A program made the translations under genes and the position numbers. 53,381 nucleotides of DNA from SURF-32 sp964648365 (lineage in GTDB: Bacteria > Planctomycetota > Phycisphaerae > UBA1845): NCBI GenBank assembly GCA_964648365.1, contig CAZYLK010000016.1:1-53381 (forward strand), given 5' to 3'. Below are positions 25,377-34,330 of this stretch, in pieces. The number at the start of each line of letters is the position of its first letter. The stretch's first letter is position 1. The notes beneath the pieces are model-generated. The model was not told the DNA's origin. It did not search any database and saw only the letters and a program-made list of their open reading frames with translations.

Positions 25377-26219
25377 CCCCGCCCCCCTTCCGCCGGCCGC
25401 GCCCCGCCGATCCACCCCACGCGCACATCGCGCCCGCCGGTTTCAACGATACACACACCGCGACGGCCCCATGCTCCCGGCGTCGCCTCGTCTCACGTTC
25501 GGGAAAGAGATTCTCATCGTTGAGGGCCACCTGGTCCGATCACGCCCGCGGATCAACCCGCGTTCGGATCCACGCCGCGCACGACCGTGCGCGGGTCTGG
25601 CCGGCGAATCGCCGTTTCGGCGCTGCAAACGCGGTCGAGGCCGAAAACCGGTGGGTCAATTGACACAGCGATTGCGCGGAATTTCCCACGTCCTTTTTTG
25701 ACCGTACCGATGCGCCCTCCAGCATCGACGAGAAAAACCCGCCTGCGGGCCTCTGGAAGCGGGATGTTGCCCCGACGGCAGCCCGCGGCCTCCTCCGCTG
25801 GCCGCGGCTGGGCGCCGATCTCGACGCGGGCGAACTGGTACGCCGAATGCTACACGCCAATCGTCCCGACGCGGCCCGCCAACAGGGGTGCTCGGGACGA
25901 CAATACGGCAACCAAAGGCCAACGGCGCCTACTCCTTCCGAATGTCCCTTCTCCGGCCCGAACTGGAAGGAAGCCGTTGGCCTTGCCGTTTTTACGCCGT
26001 TGCCTCGTGCGGCACTCCGGGCGTCCGCCCCCCCATTGCTCCTAAGACTCCCGGCCGTCTCCCGCAACCCTATCGGACGCTTCGCGCCGCTCCGGGTGCT
26101 GGCAACGCACCGGCGGGTCGGGTATAATGCCGAGTGGGGGAGAGCAGGCCGAACGAGCGTGGGCGCACGTCCTTGTCCACGCGCTCGACGACAGCGTCGC
26201 AAGAGGGAGGAGATCGCCG
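25377..26219. other. 843-bp region without a convincing gene
   Basis: Open frames on both strands have no family resemblance and no ribosome-binding sites. A perfect hairpin CGCGCACG-AC-CGTGCGCG lies near 25578-25595. TTGACA occurs at about 25659 without a good -10. A TATAAT at 26123-26128 is a likely -10 for the gene at 26220, giving an ~85-nt leader. A frame opening at ~25660 gives protein-like text for ~65 residues but lacks a start codon; it could be a decayed gene. Confidence 0.5.
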
Positions 26220-27764
26220 TTGCCCCACCGTGGACGCACAGTGGAGAAACGCTCGTTCCCGCGAGCGGAGTGGGCGGCGTGTCTGCCGGTACTTATCGTG
26301 TGCGCCGGCATCGCCGGTGGAGCCGTTGCGTCGGACTTCCAGATTCTGACTGACAGCGTGGGCGAGGCCCGCATCCTCCGCACGGACCCGGGCGGGAACG
26401 GCCCCGTCAATCCGCAGTTGCACCGCCTGCCGGACCTGAAGAGCATTTCTATCGGCACGTGGGCGCCGGTCGCGCCGGAAGGGCCGGACCCGTTCGAGGG
26501 CCAGTGGGACAGTAAGGCCGAGTTTCCTTTCCTCCGCGTCGAGGTGCGATTCGCCGGGCTGTTAAACCCGCCCGGCTTCACCCGGGTGGATGGCGAGATC
26601 TTCGATCCGTTCGAGTTCGGCGACCATCCCGTCTTCGGGTACATCGAGTTCGACGCCGACCGCAATGAGGACACCGGTGGCGACCTGGCCGACCCGGACA
26701 TCCATTTCCTCGGTGCGGCCGCGCGCTTCGGCGGTCTGCCTTCGAACGTTTCGCGCACGCTGCTTCATCGCTTCGCGCGCGATTCGACCGCGTTCGGCCT
26801 GGACTGTGATGAAGAGCCTCTGATCAGCCGCAGCGGTGAGGAGTTTCACCTCGCCTTCTTCCGGCGCAATTACGAACGCCACGTGGAAATCGAGGGCAGC
26901 GATCCGCGCTTCTTCACCGCGGGCGAGACGTGGGTGCTGAAGGGCAGGTGGCTGCACCGGGCGCACGGGTTCGAGCCGTTCGGCAAGAGTTGCTTCGGCT
27001 GCCAGCCGGACGGCAGCTACATGCCCTCCGACCAGCCGATGCAATGGCGTCACGACGTTCGCCGCGATGAAACGACCGTCTCGCTTCTCTATCCTCTCAA
27101 CCAGCGCGCCGCCAACGCAATGGCTGGGTATCCAGGGGAAGAGAACATGAATGGCGAGACCAGCGACCAGTGGTCGATCCACGAGGCGCTGCACGATCTG
27201 AACTACAGCGCTCGCATCGTGGTGCAGGAACCTCCCCAGGCGTGCAGTGAAATCATCACTGATTGGGCACAGACGGACCCGCAGGAGCATCTCCGGCCGG
27301 AGCGCTGGCTGGTCAACGCGCTGCTGGCAACCACCTACGCCCATCGCGTGGACGGCGACCTCGTCTGGAGCGACGTCTATCCCGACGTGACCCCCGGCGA
27401 CATCGACGGCAGCCGCAAGCCGGACCGTGGCGACTACGAAGCGGTCTACCGCGTCGTCGTTTCGGGCGAGGGTGGCGAGGTCGCCGGCTTTGCCCGGGAC
27501 TTCTCAATCCTGGATGTGAACTACGACGGCGTGATCGACGCGCGCGACGCTGAGGCGATCGCCACGCCGTGCGATATGGACCTCGACGGCGATGTAGACC
27601 TTGAAGACTATCGCGCCTTTGTGGTAAAAAAGTGTGGCTTTGGCCCCGGCCAGTCCGGCGACCCGCTCAGGCCCTCGTGCATCCTCGCGGATGCAGACTT
27701 TGACGGGGACGTCGATCTGGCCGACTTCAGAGAGTTTCAGAATCGCTTTACCGGGGATGAATGA
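26220..27764 (+). CDS. Secreted protein with C-terminal dockerin-like EF-hand repeats
   Basis: 514 aa from TTG 26220, chosen because GGGAGGAG lies 8 nt upstream; it leaves a signal peptide with a basic start (RGRTVEKR) and core ACLPVLIVCAGIAGGAVA. The ~380-residue ectodomain is of unknown family; it contains D/N-rich calcium-like turns and CFGCQPDG. The C-terminus has dockerin-type loops: GDIDGSRKPDRGDY, DVNYDGVIDARDA, DMDLDGDVDLEDY and DADFDGDVDLADF. Such repeats in planctomycete exported proteins probably bind calcium and may serve anchoring or sorting. It ends 3 bp before the pseudopilin start, so the two are co-translated and probably work together. Confidence 0.75.
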   Translation: MPHRGRTVEKRSFPRAEWAACLPVLIVCAGIAGGAVASDFQILTDSVGEARILRTDPGGNGPVNPQLHRLPDLKSISIGTWAPVAPEGPDPFEGQWDSKAEFPFLRVEVRFAGLLNPPGFTRVDGEIFDPFEFGDHPVFGYIEFDADRNEDTGGDLADPDIHFLGAAARFGGLPSNVSRTLLHRFARDSTAFGLDCDEEPLISRSGEEFHLAFFRRNYERHVEIEGSDPRFFTAGETWVLKGRWLHRAHGFEPFGKSCFGCQPDGSYMPSDQPMQWRHDVRRDETTVSLLYPLNQRAANAMAGYPGEENMNGETSDQWSIHEALHDLNYSARIVVQEPPQACSEIITDWAQTDPQEHLRPERWLVNALLATTYAHRVDGDLVWSDVYPDVTPGDIDGSRKPDRGDYEAVYRVVVSGEGGEVAGFARDFSILDVNYDGVIDARDAEAIATPCDMDLDGDVDLEDYRAFVVKKCGFGPGQSGDPLRPSCILADADFDGDVDLADFREFQNRFTGDE

Positions 27765-27767
27765 CCC

Positions 27768-28556
27768 GTGAGTCCGGCGAGACGCACGACAACCCGTCGC
27801 CACGCCCAGCGCCGGTGCGCGTTCACGCTGCTGGAATTGCTGGTCGTCATCGCCGTCATGACGCTCCTGTTGTCGCTGCTGTTTCCCGCGCTCTCCCGGT
27901 TGCGGGAGGGCGCCAAGGCCGTCAAGTGCATGGCCAATCTCCGCGTGGTGGCCTTCGACTTCCAGTTGTTCGCCAACGAGTCGTTCGACGAGGATCGCGG
28001 CGAGAGCAATCATCTGCCCCACGGGTTGTTCAGCCTGCAAGACTTCGCCGAGCGCGAATACCGGCTGAGCGAGTTCTGGGACGGCGACGACAGCGTCCGG
28101 CAGACGCTCGACTCGACCAGCGACCACATGCTCTGCCCGTCGGTTCCCGGCGTGCTGGTGCGCACGCCGCGCAAGCCCTGCGGTCCGGAAGCGATTGGCC
28201 CGCGCGAAGACATCGGCTACTCCTTCAACGCGCGGCTCCATCGCCGGACGTACTACATCAACGGCCGCCCGGTTCCGGACACCACGACCTACGTGCGCTC
28301 GGAAGTGCTCCGCCGGCTGAACGTCCCGATCGCCTTCGACGTCAACGGCACGGCCGCTCACTTCGCCAACACCGACCCCTACTTCACGGCTCCCGCCATC
28401 GACAGCGTGTACGACATTTATTCCAACGGCAGAGCCTGGTTTCCGGGGTACCGTCACGCCGGTCAGATGAACGTCGTTTTCGTCGGCGGCTACGTCCGGT
28501 CGACGTCCGACGCCACGCACGAGCCGGGCTGGGACTGGAAGTACCAGCCCGAGTAA
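27768..28556 (+). CDS. Type II/IV pseudopilin-like protein (prepilin-type N-terminus)
   Basis: 262 aa, GTG start 3 bp after the previous stop. A basic leader (MSPARRTTTRRHAQRRCA) is followed by FTLLELLVVIAVMTLLLSLLFPAL, the prepilin methylation/cleavage signature. Glu5 of the mature helix is present, but residue -1 is Ala rather than the usual Gly. The body has the planctomycete DUF1559-like layout (CMANLRVVAFDFQLFANE, then DGGHAGQMNVVFVGGYV-like ending: YRHAGQMNVVFVGGYVRS). It should be cleaved by a prepilin peptidase such as the one at 51628. Likely a T2SS/pilus minor component acting with the dockerin protein. Confidence 0.85.
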   Translation: MSPARRTTTRRHAQRRCAFTLLELLVVIAVMTLLLSLLFPALSRLREGAKAVKCMANLRVVAFDFQLFANESFDEDRGESNHLPHGLFSLQDFAEREYRLSEFWDGDDSVRQTLDSTSDHMLCPSVPGVLVRTPRKPCGPEAIGPREDIGYSFNARLHRRTYYINGRPVPDTTTYVRSEVLRRLNVPIAFDVNGTAAHFANTDPYFTAPAIDSVYDIYSNGRAWFPGYRHAGQMNVVFVGGYVRSTSDATHEPGWDWKYQPE

Positions 28557-28668
28557 CCGCTTCGTCCATGGCCACTCCTGTCGCCCTCATGCCGCTGACG
28601 CCCGCGCCACCGCGCGGCAGGAGCGGTTCTGCCTGCGCCGTCGCCGAGCGCCCCCGGATGCTGCCGCC

Positions 28669-30168
28669 ATGACGCTGCGCGCGAAGCTGGTGCTGCTGCT
28701 GGTGACGTTCGCCTTCTTCGTCTTCGGCAGCGTGGGTTCCGTGTGGTGGGCGATCTCGCTCTACGTCGACGCCTCGTTCAACCAGTTCGCGCGTTCCTCC
28801 GGGCTGATCGACCGGGTGGATCGACTGCGTACCGAACTGGCGGTCGACCTGGGCCGCTCGCTGGACGCGCCGACGCTGAACGGACCGCTCATCTCTCGCG
28901 TCAGCTCGGGGCTGATCGAAGAGCTGATTCAGGAACTCAACACCTACTCCGGTCCGGCGGGCGCCTCCATGGTCAGGAACCTCGTCGATCTGCGGACCGA
29001 CTTGCAGCGGTGCGATGCGCTGCTGCGCCTGCCGCAACGACTGCCCCGGCCGGCCATCCTCTCCCCCGCGTTCATGGACCGGGTGGAGGCGATGCTGACG
29101 CCGGCCTGGAACCGCGCCTTCGCCGAGCCATTGATCGGCTACGCGCGCACCAAGGCGAGCAGCGCCATCCCGGGGATTAAGCGAGAACTCAGCCGTCACG
29201 GCCGGACCGCCGCGGCCAGCGGCGACCGCGTACAGTGGAACGTCCAGATCATGCTGGTCGTGAACATCGTCGCCGCCGTCGTGCTGGCGGCCATCGTCGT
29301 CGCGATGGTCCAGCGGTGGATCGCGCGTCCGATCGCCGACTTGCAGACATCGAGCGAGCGGTTCGCCGAGGGCGATCTGAGCCACCGTTGCCCCGTTCGC
29401 GGACGCGATGAGCTGGGCCGACTGGCGGGACAGGTCAACGAGATGGCCAGCCGCCTGCTCGAATCGCAGCGGCAACTCGTGGAGCGCGAACGTATGGCGG
29501 CCGTGGGCGAACTCTGTTCGGCCGTCGCACACGGCATCCGCAATCCGCTCAGCGCCATCGCCAGTTCCGCCGAACTCATCCTGCAGCAGAGCCGCGTCGA
29601 CGACCCGACCCGCTCGCGCCTCAACGACGTTCTGGCGGAGAGCGAACGCCTTAATCAGCGCGTGTCCCGGCTGCTGGAGTTTTCCCGAACGACGCGCATT
29701 TCGACGCAGGTCCTGCTGGTCGACGATCTCGCGGAGCAGGCGGCCGACGAGATGGTCCCGCACCTGGAACGCAAGGGCATCCGGCTCGTGCGCGAACTCG
29801 GGCATCCCGCGATGCGCATCCGGGGCGACCGGGAGATGATCATCAACGCCGTCATCGAACTGCTCAGCAACGCCTCCGATCAGCAGACGGACCTTCCCGA
29901 GGTGGAACTGCGCAGCGGCCGGCGCGACGGGTACGCCACGATCTGCGTCCGCGACCACGGACCGGGCTTCAAGGAACGCTCGATCGAGAGGGTGTTCGAC
30001 CTGTTCTTCACCACCAAGGTCAACGGCACCGGCATCGGCTTGTCGTCGGTGCGCAAGACGGCCCAGATGCACGCGGGCCGCGTCCGCATCGACAACGTCC
30101 CGGATGGCGGCGCGGTGGTGACGCTGGAGATTCCGGAGTGCGCGGGGGGGGATTCCGCGGTAGACTGA
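28669..30168 (+). CDS. Membrane sensor histidine kinase (HAMP-HisKA-HATPase)
   Basis: 499 aa. Helix 1 (KLVLLLVTFAFFVFGSVGSVWWAI), a ~180-residue extracytoplasmic helical sensor region, helix 2 (IMLVVNIVAAVVLAAIVVAMV), HAMP (RWIARPIADLQTSSERFAEGDL), HisKA with His288 in AVAHGIRNPLSAI, and an ATPase domain with N box IELLSNASD, G1 RDHGPGF and G2 GTGIGLSSV. It should phosphorylate the OmpR-type regulator encoded 73 bp downstream. An 8-G run (30144-30151) lies near the 3' end. Signal unknown. Confidence 0.93.
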   Translation: MTLRAKLVLLLVTFAFFVFGSVGSVWWAISLYVDASFNQFARSSGLIDRVDRLRTELAVDLGRSLDAPTLNGPLISRVSSGLIEELIQELNTYSGPAGASMVRNLVDLRTDLQRCDALLRLPQRLPRPAILSPAFMDRVEAMLTPAWNRAFAEPLIGYARTKASSAIPGIKRELSRHGRTAAASGDRVQWNVQIMLVVNIVAAVVLAAIVVAMVQRWIARPIADLQTSSERFAEGDLSHRCPVRGRDELGRLAGQVNEMASRLLESQRQLVERERMAAVGELCSAVAHGIRNPLSAIASSAELILQQSRVDDPTRSRLNDVLAESERLNQRVSRLLEFSRTTRISTQVLLVDDLAEQAADEMVPHLERKGIRLVRELGHPAMRIRGDREMIINAVIELLSNASDQQTDLPEVELRSGRRDGYATICVRDHGPGFKERSIERVFDLFFTTKVNGTGIGLSSVRKTAQMHAGRVRIDNVPDGGAVVTLEIPECAGGDSAVD

Positions 30169-30241
30169 CGGAACGTACACCGCGATGGGATGGTCGGCTC
30201 GTATCGCCGGTCCGGTCAGCAGTGCAGGAGACAGGGCGGCG

Positions 30242-30952
30242 ATGACCGCGGGTTCACATGGCTACCGCGTCCTTCTGGTCGAGGACGACGACGACGTGGC
30301 CGGGGTGGTGCTCTCCGGCCTGTCGGCGGCGCGGTTCCGCATCGACCGGGCGGGCAGCGTAGACGACGCGCGCCGATGCCTGCAGCACAGCCCGTACGAC
30401 GTGATCGTGCTCGACCTGCTCCTGCCCGACGGCAGCGGGTTGAAGGTGGCGGAGGCGATCCGCGCCACCGGCAGCGACGTGCCGATCGTCATGCTCACGT
30501 CGCGCGACAGCGTCGATCAGCGCGTCGAAGGGCTGGCCCGCGGCGCGGACGACTACGTCTGCAAGCCCTTCGCGATCGAAGAACTGGACGCCCGCCTGCA
30601 AGCGGTGCTGCGGCGCTCGCGCGGGCGTGACGGCCACGTCCTGCGCTGGGGCGACGTCCAGTTGGACCTGATCAAGCGGATCGCCCGCCGCGGACAGATC
30701 GTCACGGAACTGTCCTCGCGGGAGGCGGACCTGCTGGCCTACCTGATGCGCCATCCGGACGAAAAGCTCTCGCGGGAGAAGATTCTCGAAGACGTCTGGG
30801 GCGACGACGCGGATTACGGCGGCAACGTGCTGAACGTGTACGTCAACTACCTGCGCAACAAGCTCGAACGCGGCGTCTATCCGCGGATCATCCACACGAT
30901 CCGGGGGACGGGATACATGTTTTCAGAGACCGATCCGGCCGAGGCCGGCTGA
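30242..30952 (+). CDS. OmpR/PhoB-family response regulator
   Basis: 236 aa from ATG 30242 (AGGAG upstream). Receiver domain with acidic cluster EDDDD, phospho-acceptor Asp58 in VIVLDLLLPDG, Thr in VMLTSRD and Lys in VCKPF. The C-terminal winged helix has LSSREADLLAYLMRHPDEKLSREKILEDVWG and the wing NVLNVYVNYLRNKLERGVYPRIIHTIRGTGYMF. It is the cognate partner of the histidine kinase just upstream. Confidence 0.95.
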   Translation: MTAGSHGYRVLLVEDDDDVAGVVLSGLSAARFRIDRAGSVDDARRCLQHSPYDVIVLDLLLPDGSGLKVAEAIRATGSDVPIVMLTSRDSVDQRVEGLARGADDYVCKPFAIEELDARLQAVLRRSRGRDGHVLRWGDVQLDLIKRIARRGQIVTELSSREADLLAYLMRHPDEKLSREKILEDVWGDDADYGGNVLNVYVNYLRNKLERGVYPRIIHTIRGTGYMFSETDPAEAG

Positions 30953-30988
30953 CGCGGAATGCAGCGCGTGTAGAAGGCGGCATCCACC

Positions 30989-31639
30989 ATGACACCGATC
31001 GATATTCACCAGTTGCCGATCCCGGAATGGGATCTCGCCTGCCCGCGCTGCGGCTACTCGCTCAACGGGTTGCCGTCGCATCGCTGTGCCGAGTGCGGCG
31101 AGCGGCTGGACATGGAGGCGATCATCCCGACTCATGCCCGGCTGCGGGCGCCGGAACTGACCGGAACGGAGTTGCCGGTGCCCGACTTCGGGCTGCTGTG
31201 CGACTCATGCGACGCCGCTCTTGCCGGAGCGCAGCAGTGGCGCTGCCCTGCGTGTGGCAAACCATTCGATCCGCTCAGCCTGCGTCCCGCGGGGGAGTGG
31301 ATCGCCTTGACCGACTGCGTCGAGCTGGAACTCCCCACGCCGGTCATCACAGCCCGGCTGGCGGATGAGTGCATTCCCTTTGTCGTGTCCGGTCGCGACC
31401 AGGTCCGCGACCTGTACGGGCTGACCAGTGTCGGCGGGCAGGCCGGGGCCGTGGAGAGCATCTACATCGCGGCGGACTTCTATTTCGATCTGCTCGCCCT
31501 GGCGAGAAACTGGCGCGGCGGACCGGGCGACGATGCCGCGTCGCCGGCACTCGAATGGACCTGCGCCCAGTGCGGCGAGTCCAATCCGAAACACTTCGAA
31601 CTCTGCTGGAACTGCGAAAGCGCGCAGGAAGTCGACTGA
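30989..31639 (+). CDS. Protein with three zinc ribbons
   Basis: 216 aa. Ribbon 1 is CPRCGYSLNGLPSHRCAECG, the planctomycete form CxxCxYxLxGL...C(P/A)ECG also seen in the RHS-linked proteins at 47814 and 49967. Ribbon 2 is CDSCDAAL...CPACGKPF, ribbon 3 CAQCGESN...CWNC. Between ribbons 2 and 3 is an alpha/beta segment (VELELPTPVITARLADECIPFVV) resembling the DUF2007-type putative signal-transducing fold. It follows the two-component pair by 36 bp. Function unknown. Confidence 0.75.
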   Translation: MTPIDIHQLPIPEWDLACPRCGYSLNGLPSHRCAECGERLDMEAIIPTHARLRAPELTGTELPVPDFGLLCDSCDAALAGAQQWRCPACGKPFDPLSLRPAGEWIALTDCVELELPTPVITARLADECIPFVVSGRDQVRDLYGLTSVGGQAGAVESIYIAADFYFDLLALARNWRGGPGDDAASPALEWTCAQCGESNPKHFELCWNCESAQEVD

Positions 31640-31675
31640 CGCGGATGCGACGAAAGGCCGGCCGCCACCCGCCTC

Positions 31676-33211
31676 TCAACGAGCAGCGGCCGACAGGCAC
31701 TCGATGGCGTGATCGACCACGACCGGATCGAACTGCCGGCCCTTCTGCCGGACCAGTTCTTCCATCGCACGGTCCACCTTGTAGGGCTCTTTGTAGCTGC
31801 GTCGCGAGAGCATCGCGTCGAGCGCATCGGCGACGGCCAGAATGCTGGCGCCGAAGGGGATGGCTTCGCCGGCCAGTCCATCAGGGTAGCCCGAGCCGTC
31901 GTACCGCTCGTGGTGATGCAGAATCAGCGGCAGTTCCGACGTCAGGTGGCTGATGTGGCGAAGGATGTCGACGCCGATGCGCGGATGCCGCTTGATGGTC
32001 TCGAACTCTTCGTCGGTCAGCGGGCCGGGTTTGCACAGGATCGCGTCAGGCACGCCGAGCTTGCCCACGTCGTGCAGCACGGCCGCGTTGCGCAGCACGG
32101 CCGACTGCCGTGCCGACAGCCCGAGGCTGGCCGCGATGCGCTGCGTGTACTCGGCGACCTTCTCGGAGTGGTGGTTCGTGTAGGGATCTTTCGCCTCTAC
32201 CGCAGCCACCAGCGCCCGCGTGACTTCGCAGCGGGCGTGCGACAATTGCTGCCGGATGCGCGCGGCCCACAGCGTCAGATCTTCCGTCTCGACGCGCTCC
32301 AGCGCCTGGCGCGTCGTCGCCGTGCGCCGCCATTCGCTCCACGTTACGGTGGAGGCGTGCGGGCGGCGCTCGGCCAGCGTGAGCGCGTCTTTCGCCCGCG
32401 CAAGCAGATCGCGAACGCTCTCACCGGAGCCGGGCCGGTAGGCCGCTACGCCGGCCGTGGTCGGCCGCACGCCGACCGGTGCCGACTCGGCGCCCGCCTG
32501 CGCCTGCGCGCGGTCCCGAAGCGCATTGATGCGGACGGCGGCGTCGGCTTCATCGCAGTCGGTCAGCCCGAGGATGAACTGGTCAAACGTGTAGGCCGCC
32601 GCCGCGTCGTCGTCGCCGATTTCCGCCAGCGCCGACTCCACAAACGCGCGATCGCACCGTTCGGCGAAGGCGATGGCGTCTGCCTCCGAGCCGTCCGCTC
32701 GCGGTCGATTCACGATCGCCAGCGAGAAGGTGCGACCGAGTGCATCAGCGCGCTGACGGATGCGCTCCAGACGGCTGAGCAGGTCGCGCGCGTCGGCGCC
32801 GGACCCGGCCGGTGAAGCCGGTCGCGACGCAGGAGTATCCAGGCGCGCCTTCATCGACGCCGCGAGTTTGGCATCGGTAATCGGCTCCTCGATGCAATCC
32901 GCCGCGCCGTCAAGAAAAGCGCAGCGCATGGCGGCCGCGTCGGCCTCCGCCACGACCGCACACACACTGGCGCCCAGCGCGGATCGCCGGGCGCTGCGAA
33001 GGGCCTCGTCGCGGGCCTGGTCAGTCATCCCCGAAAGCCGCACGACGACGATCGCCGGCGTTTCGTCGAGCCTTCGGTCACGATAACGGCGAAGCCGGAC
33101 GTCGCAGCCGTGGTCCGTTAACCAGCGGCAGAGGTGGTCCCGTTCTGCGCCCTCGTCGTCAATGACCAGTGCGATCCTGCGGTCGCGATGCATGTACAAA
33201 GCCTCTGACAC
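31676..33211 (-). CDS. REC-like / degenerate GGDEF / HD-GYP protein
   Basis: 511 aa from GTG 33211 (GAGGAG 6 nt upstream). Residues ~10-125 have a receiver fold (IALVIDDEGAERDHLCRWL) but strand 3 reads IVVVRLSGM, without the phospho-Asp. Residues ~145-290 resemble a GGDEF domain in which the GGDEF motif is replaced by YTFDQF, so cyclase activity is unlikely. The C-terminus is an intact HD-GYP phosphodiesterase: HHSEKVAEY, VLHDVGKLGVPDAIL, KPGPLTDEEF, HHHERYDGSGYPDGL and ADALDAML. It should degrade cyclic-di-GMP, perhaps with regulation by the two degenerate domains. Confidence 0.88.
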   Translation of the reverse strand: MSEALYMHRDRRIALVIDDEGAERDHLCRWLTDHGCDVRLRRYRDRRLDETPAIVVVRLSGMTDQARDEALRSARRSALGASVCAVVAEADAAAMRCAFLDGAADCIEEPITDAKLAASMKARLDTPASRPASPAGSGADARDLLSRLERIRQRADALGRTFSLAIVNRPRADGSEADAIAFAERCDRAFVESALAEIGDDDAAAAYTFDQFILGLTDCDEADAAVRINALRDRAQAQAGAESAPVGVRPTTAGVAAYRPGSGESVRDLLARAKDALTLAERRPHASTVTWSEWRRTATTRQALERVETEDLTLWAARIRQQLSHARCEVTRALVAAVEAKDPYTNHHSEKVAEYTQRIAASLGLSARQSAVLRNAAVLHDVGKLGVPDAILCKPGPLTDEEFETIKRHPRIGVDILRHISHLTSELPLILHHHERYDGSGYPDGLAGEAIPFGASILAVADALDAMLSRRSYKEPYKVDRAMEELVRQKGRQFDPVVVDHAIECLSAAAR

Positions 33212-33745
33212 CGGTCACTCCTCGTTCGTCCACTCCGGCTATCGTCGTCGGCCTCCCCGTTCTTGACGGCCGGGGGGGCGGCCGGCAGGCCCGAATTCAG
33301 TGCTTGGGGACCGTCCAATTATGCCCGCAGGCGGGTCGGTACGGCGTTGGATTTCATCGGACTTGGGCGCGCCGTGCGGTGGATTGCCCGCCGCAGCGCC
33401 GCGGATATAAGAACCCGGCACGTCCGTTCATCCTGCGCGGATTCCAGTGCAGGCATCCGCCGGAGGCGGACCGAACGCAGGCCGTGGTATCCTGGAACGC
33501 CATTCTTCCGAGTGCTGCACGCCTGCTCCGCTGACCACGGCCTCGAAGACGAGACCGTGCCACCCGAACGTGCCACCCGAACGTGCCACCCGAACGTGCC
33601 ACCCGAACGTGCCACCCGAACGCGTCACGCACCCCGCGTGACGTGACCGCATCCGCCGGCTGTACCGGGAACGCCCCCTTCGCTACAGTGCCCGTCCCGT
33701 CGGGTCATGACGTTGGAATCTCGGGTCCAAGCCCAGGAGAAAACG
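33212..33745. other. 534-bp intergenic region with a tandem repeat
   Basis: Divergent promoter region between the HD-GYP gene and the lipoprotein gene. It contains five copies of a 13-bp unit (33557-33621). No credible gene; open frames here only translate the repeat. Confidence 0.6.
33557..33621 (+). repeat. Five exact copies of GTGCCACCCGAAC
   Basis: A 13-bp unit repeated five times without a mismatch or spacer. 13 bp is not a multiple of 3, so it is not designed for coding; exact identity suggests recent slippage expansion or constraint. Confidence 0.9.
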
Positions 33746-34222
33746 ATGGTGCGGAACGTGCGCGTTGTGACGACTGCGGCGGTTCTGGCGGCGGGCGCCG
33801 CCGGGTGTGCGTCGCGGCAGACGGTGATCGTGGTGGATCGGAATGGCAGCGTCGAGGACCAGATCCGGGCTGTGCTATCACGGCAGGCGGAAGACTGGAA
33901 CGCCGGCCGCGTCGACCGCTACATGGACGGGTACTGGAAGTCCGAGGCGCTGCGGTTCTGCAGCGGCGGGACGATCACACGAGGCTGGCAGGCGACGCTG
34001 GACCGATATCAGCGGCGCTATCCCACGCCGGAAGCCATGGGCCGCGTGTCGTTCGACCAGCTCGAGTTCGAGGTGCTCGGCCCGGACGCCGCATTGGTGG
34101 TCGGACGCTGGCACGTGCAGCGGGAGAAGGACGAGATCGGGGGCCTGTTCACGCTGGCCTTCCGCAAGATCGACGGCCGCTGGGTCATCATTCACGACCA
34201 TACGTCGACGGACGCGCCATAA
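33746..34222 (+). CDS. Lipoprotein with SnoaL/DUF4440-like (NTF2-fold) domain
   Basis: 158 aa from ATG 33746 (AGGAG 8 nt upstream). The N-terminus MVRNVRVVTTAAVLAAGAAGC is a lipoprotein signal with Cys21. The mature part starts with QIRAVLSRQAEDWNAGRVDRYMDGYWKSEALRF, typical of DUF4440/SnoaL-like proteins, and ends with LFTLAFRKIDGRWVIIHDHTS, the closing strands of the cone fold. Small-molecule binding is likely but unknown. Membrane-anchored outside the cytoplasm. Confidence 0.85.
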   Translation: MVRNVRVVTTAAVLAAGAAGCASRQTVIVVDRNGSVEDQIRAVLSRQAEDWNAGRVDRYMDGYWKSEALRFCSGGTITRGWQATLDRYQRRYPTPEAMGRVSFDQLEFEVLGPDAALVVGRWHVQREKDEIGGLFTLAFRKIDGRWVIIHDHTSTDAP

Positions 34223-34314
34223 CCGGGGTGAAGCGGAAGTGCGCCGCGATGCTTCGGCGAGTTGTCAGCAGTCGGTCAGCCGTTGTCCGGCGTGTTCGAT
34301 GGCGCAGCGGCCGC

Positions 34315-34330
34315 TACAATCCGGCCGATG
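34315..34330 (+). promoter_or_regulatory. TACAAT -10 element placed for leaderless transcription
   Basis: TACAAT (34315-34320) ends 7 nt before ATG 34328 of the TMTC-like gene; CCGGCCG lies between and there is no Shine-Dalgarno sequence. No convincing -35 box. Confidence 0.45.

Noticed and set aside
25587..26045. A 152-codon plus-strand ORF and an overlapping frame (FDRTDAPSSIDEKNPPAG...) after cheY
   Set aside because: No start/ribosome-binding site pair, biased composition and no recognisable domain; kept only as a possible decayed gene.
33540..33650. Small ORFs across the 13-bp repeats
   Set aside because: They only translate the repeat in all frames; no ribosome-binding site.
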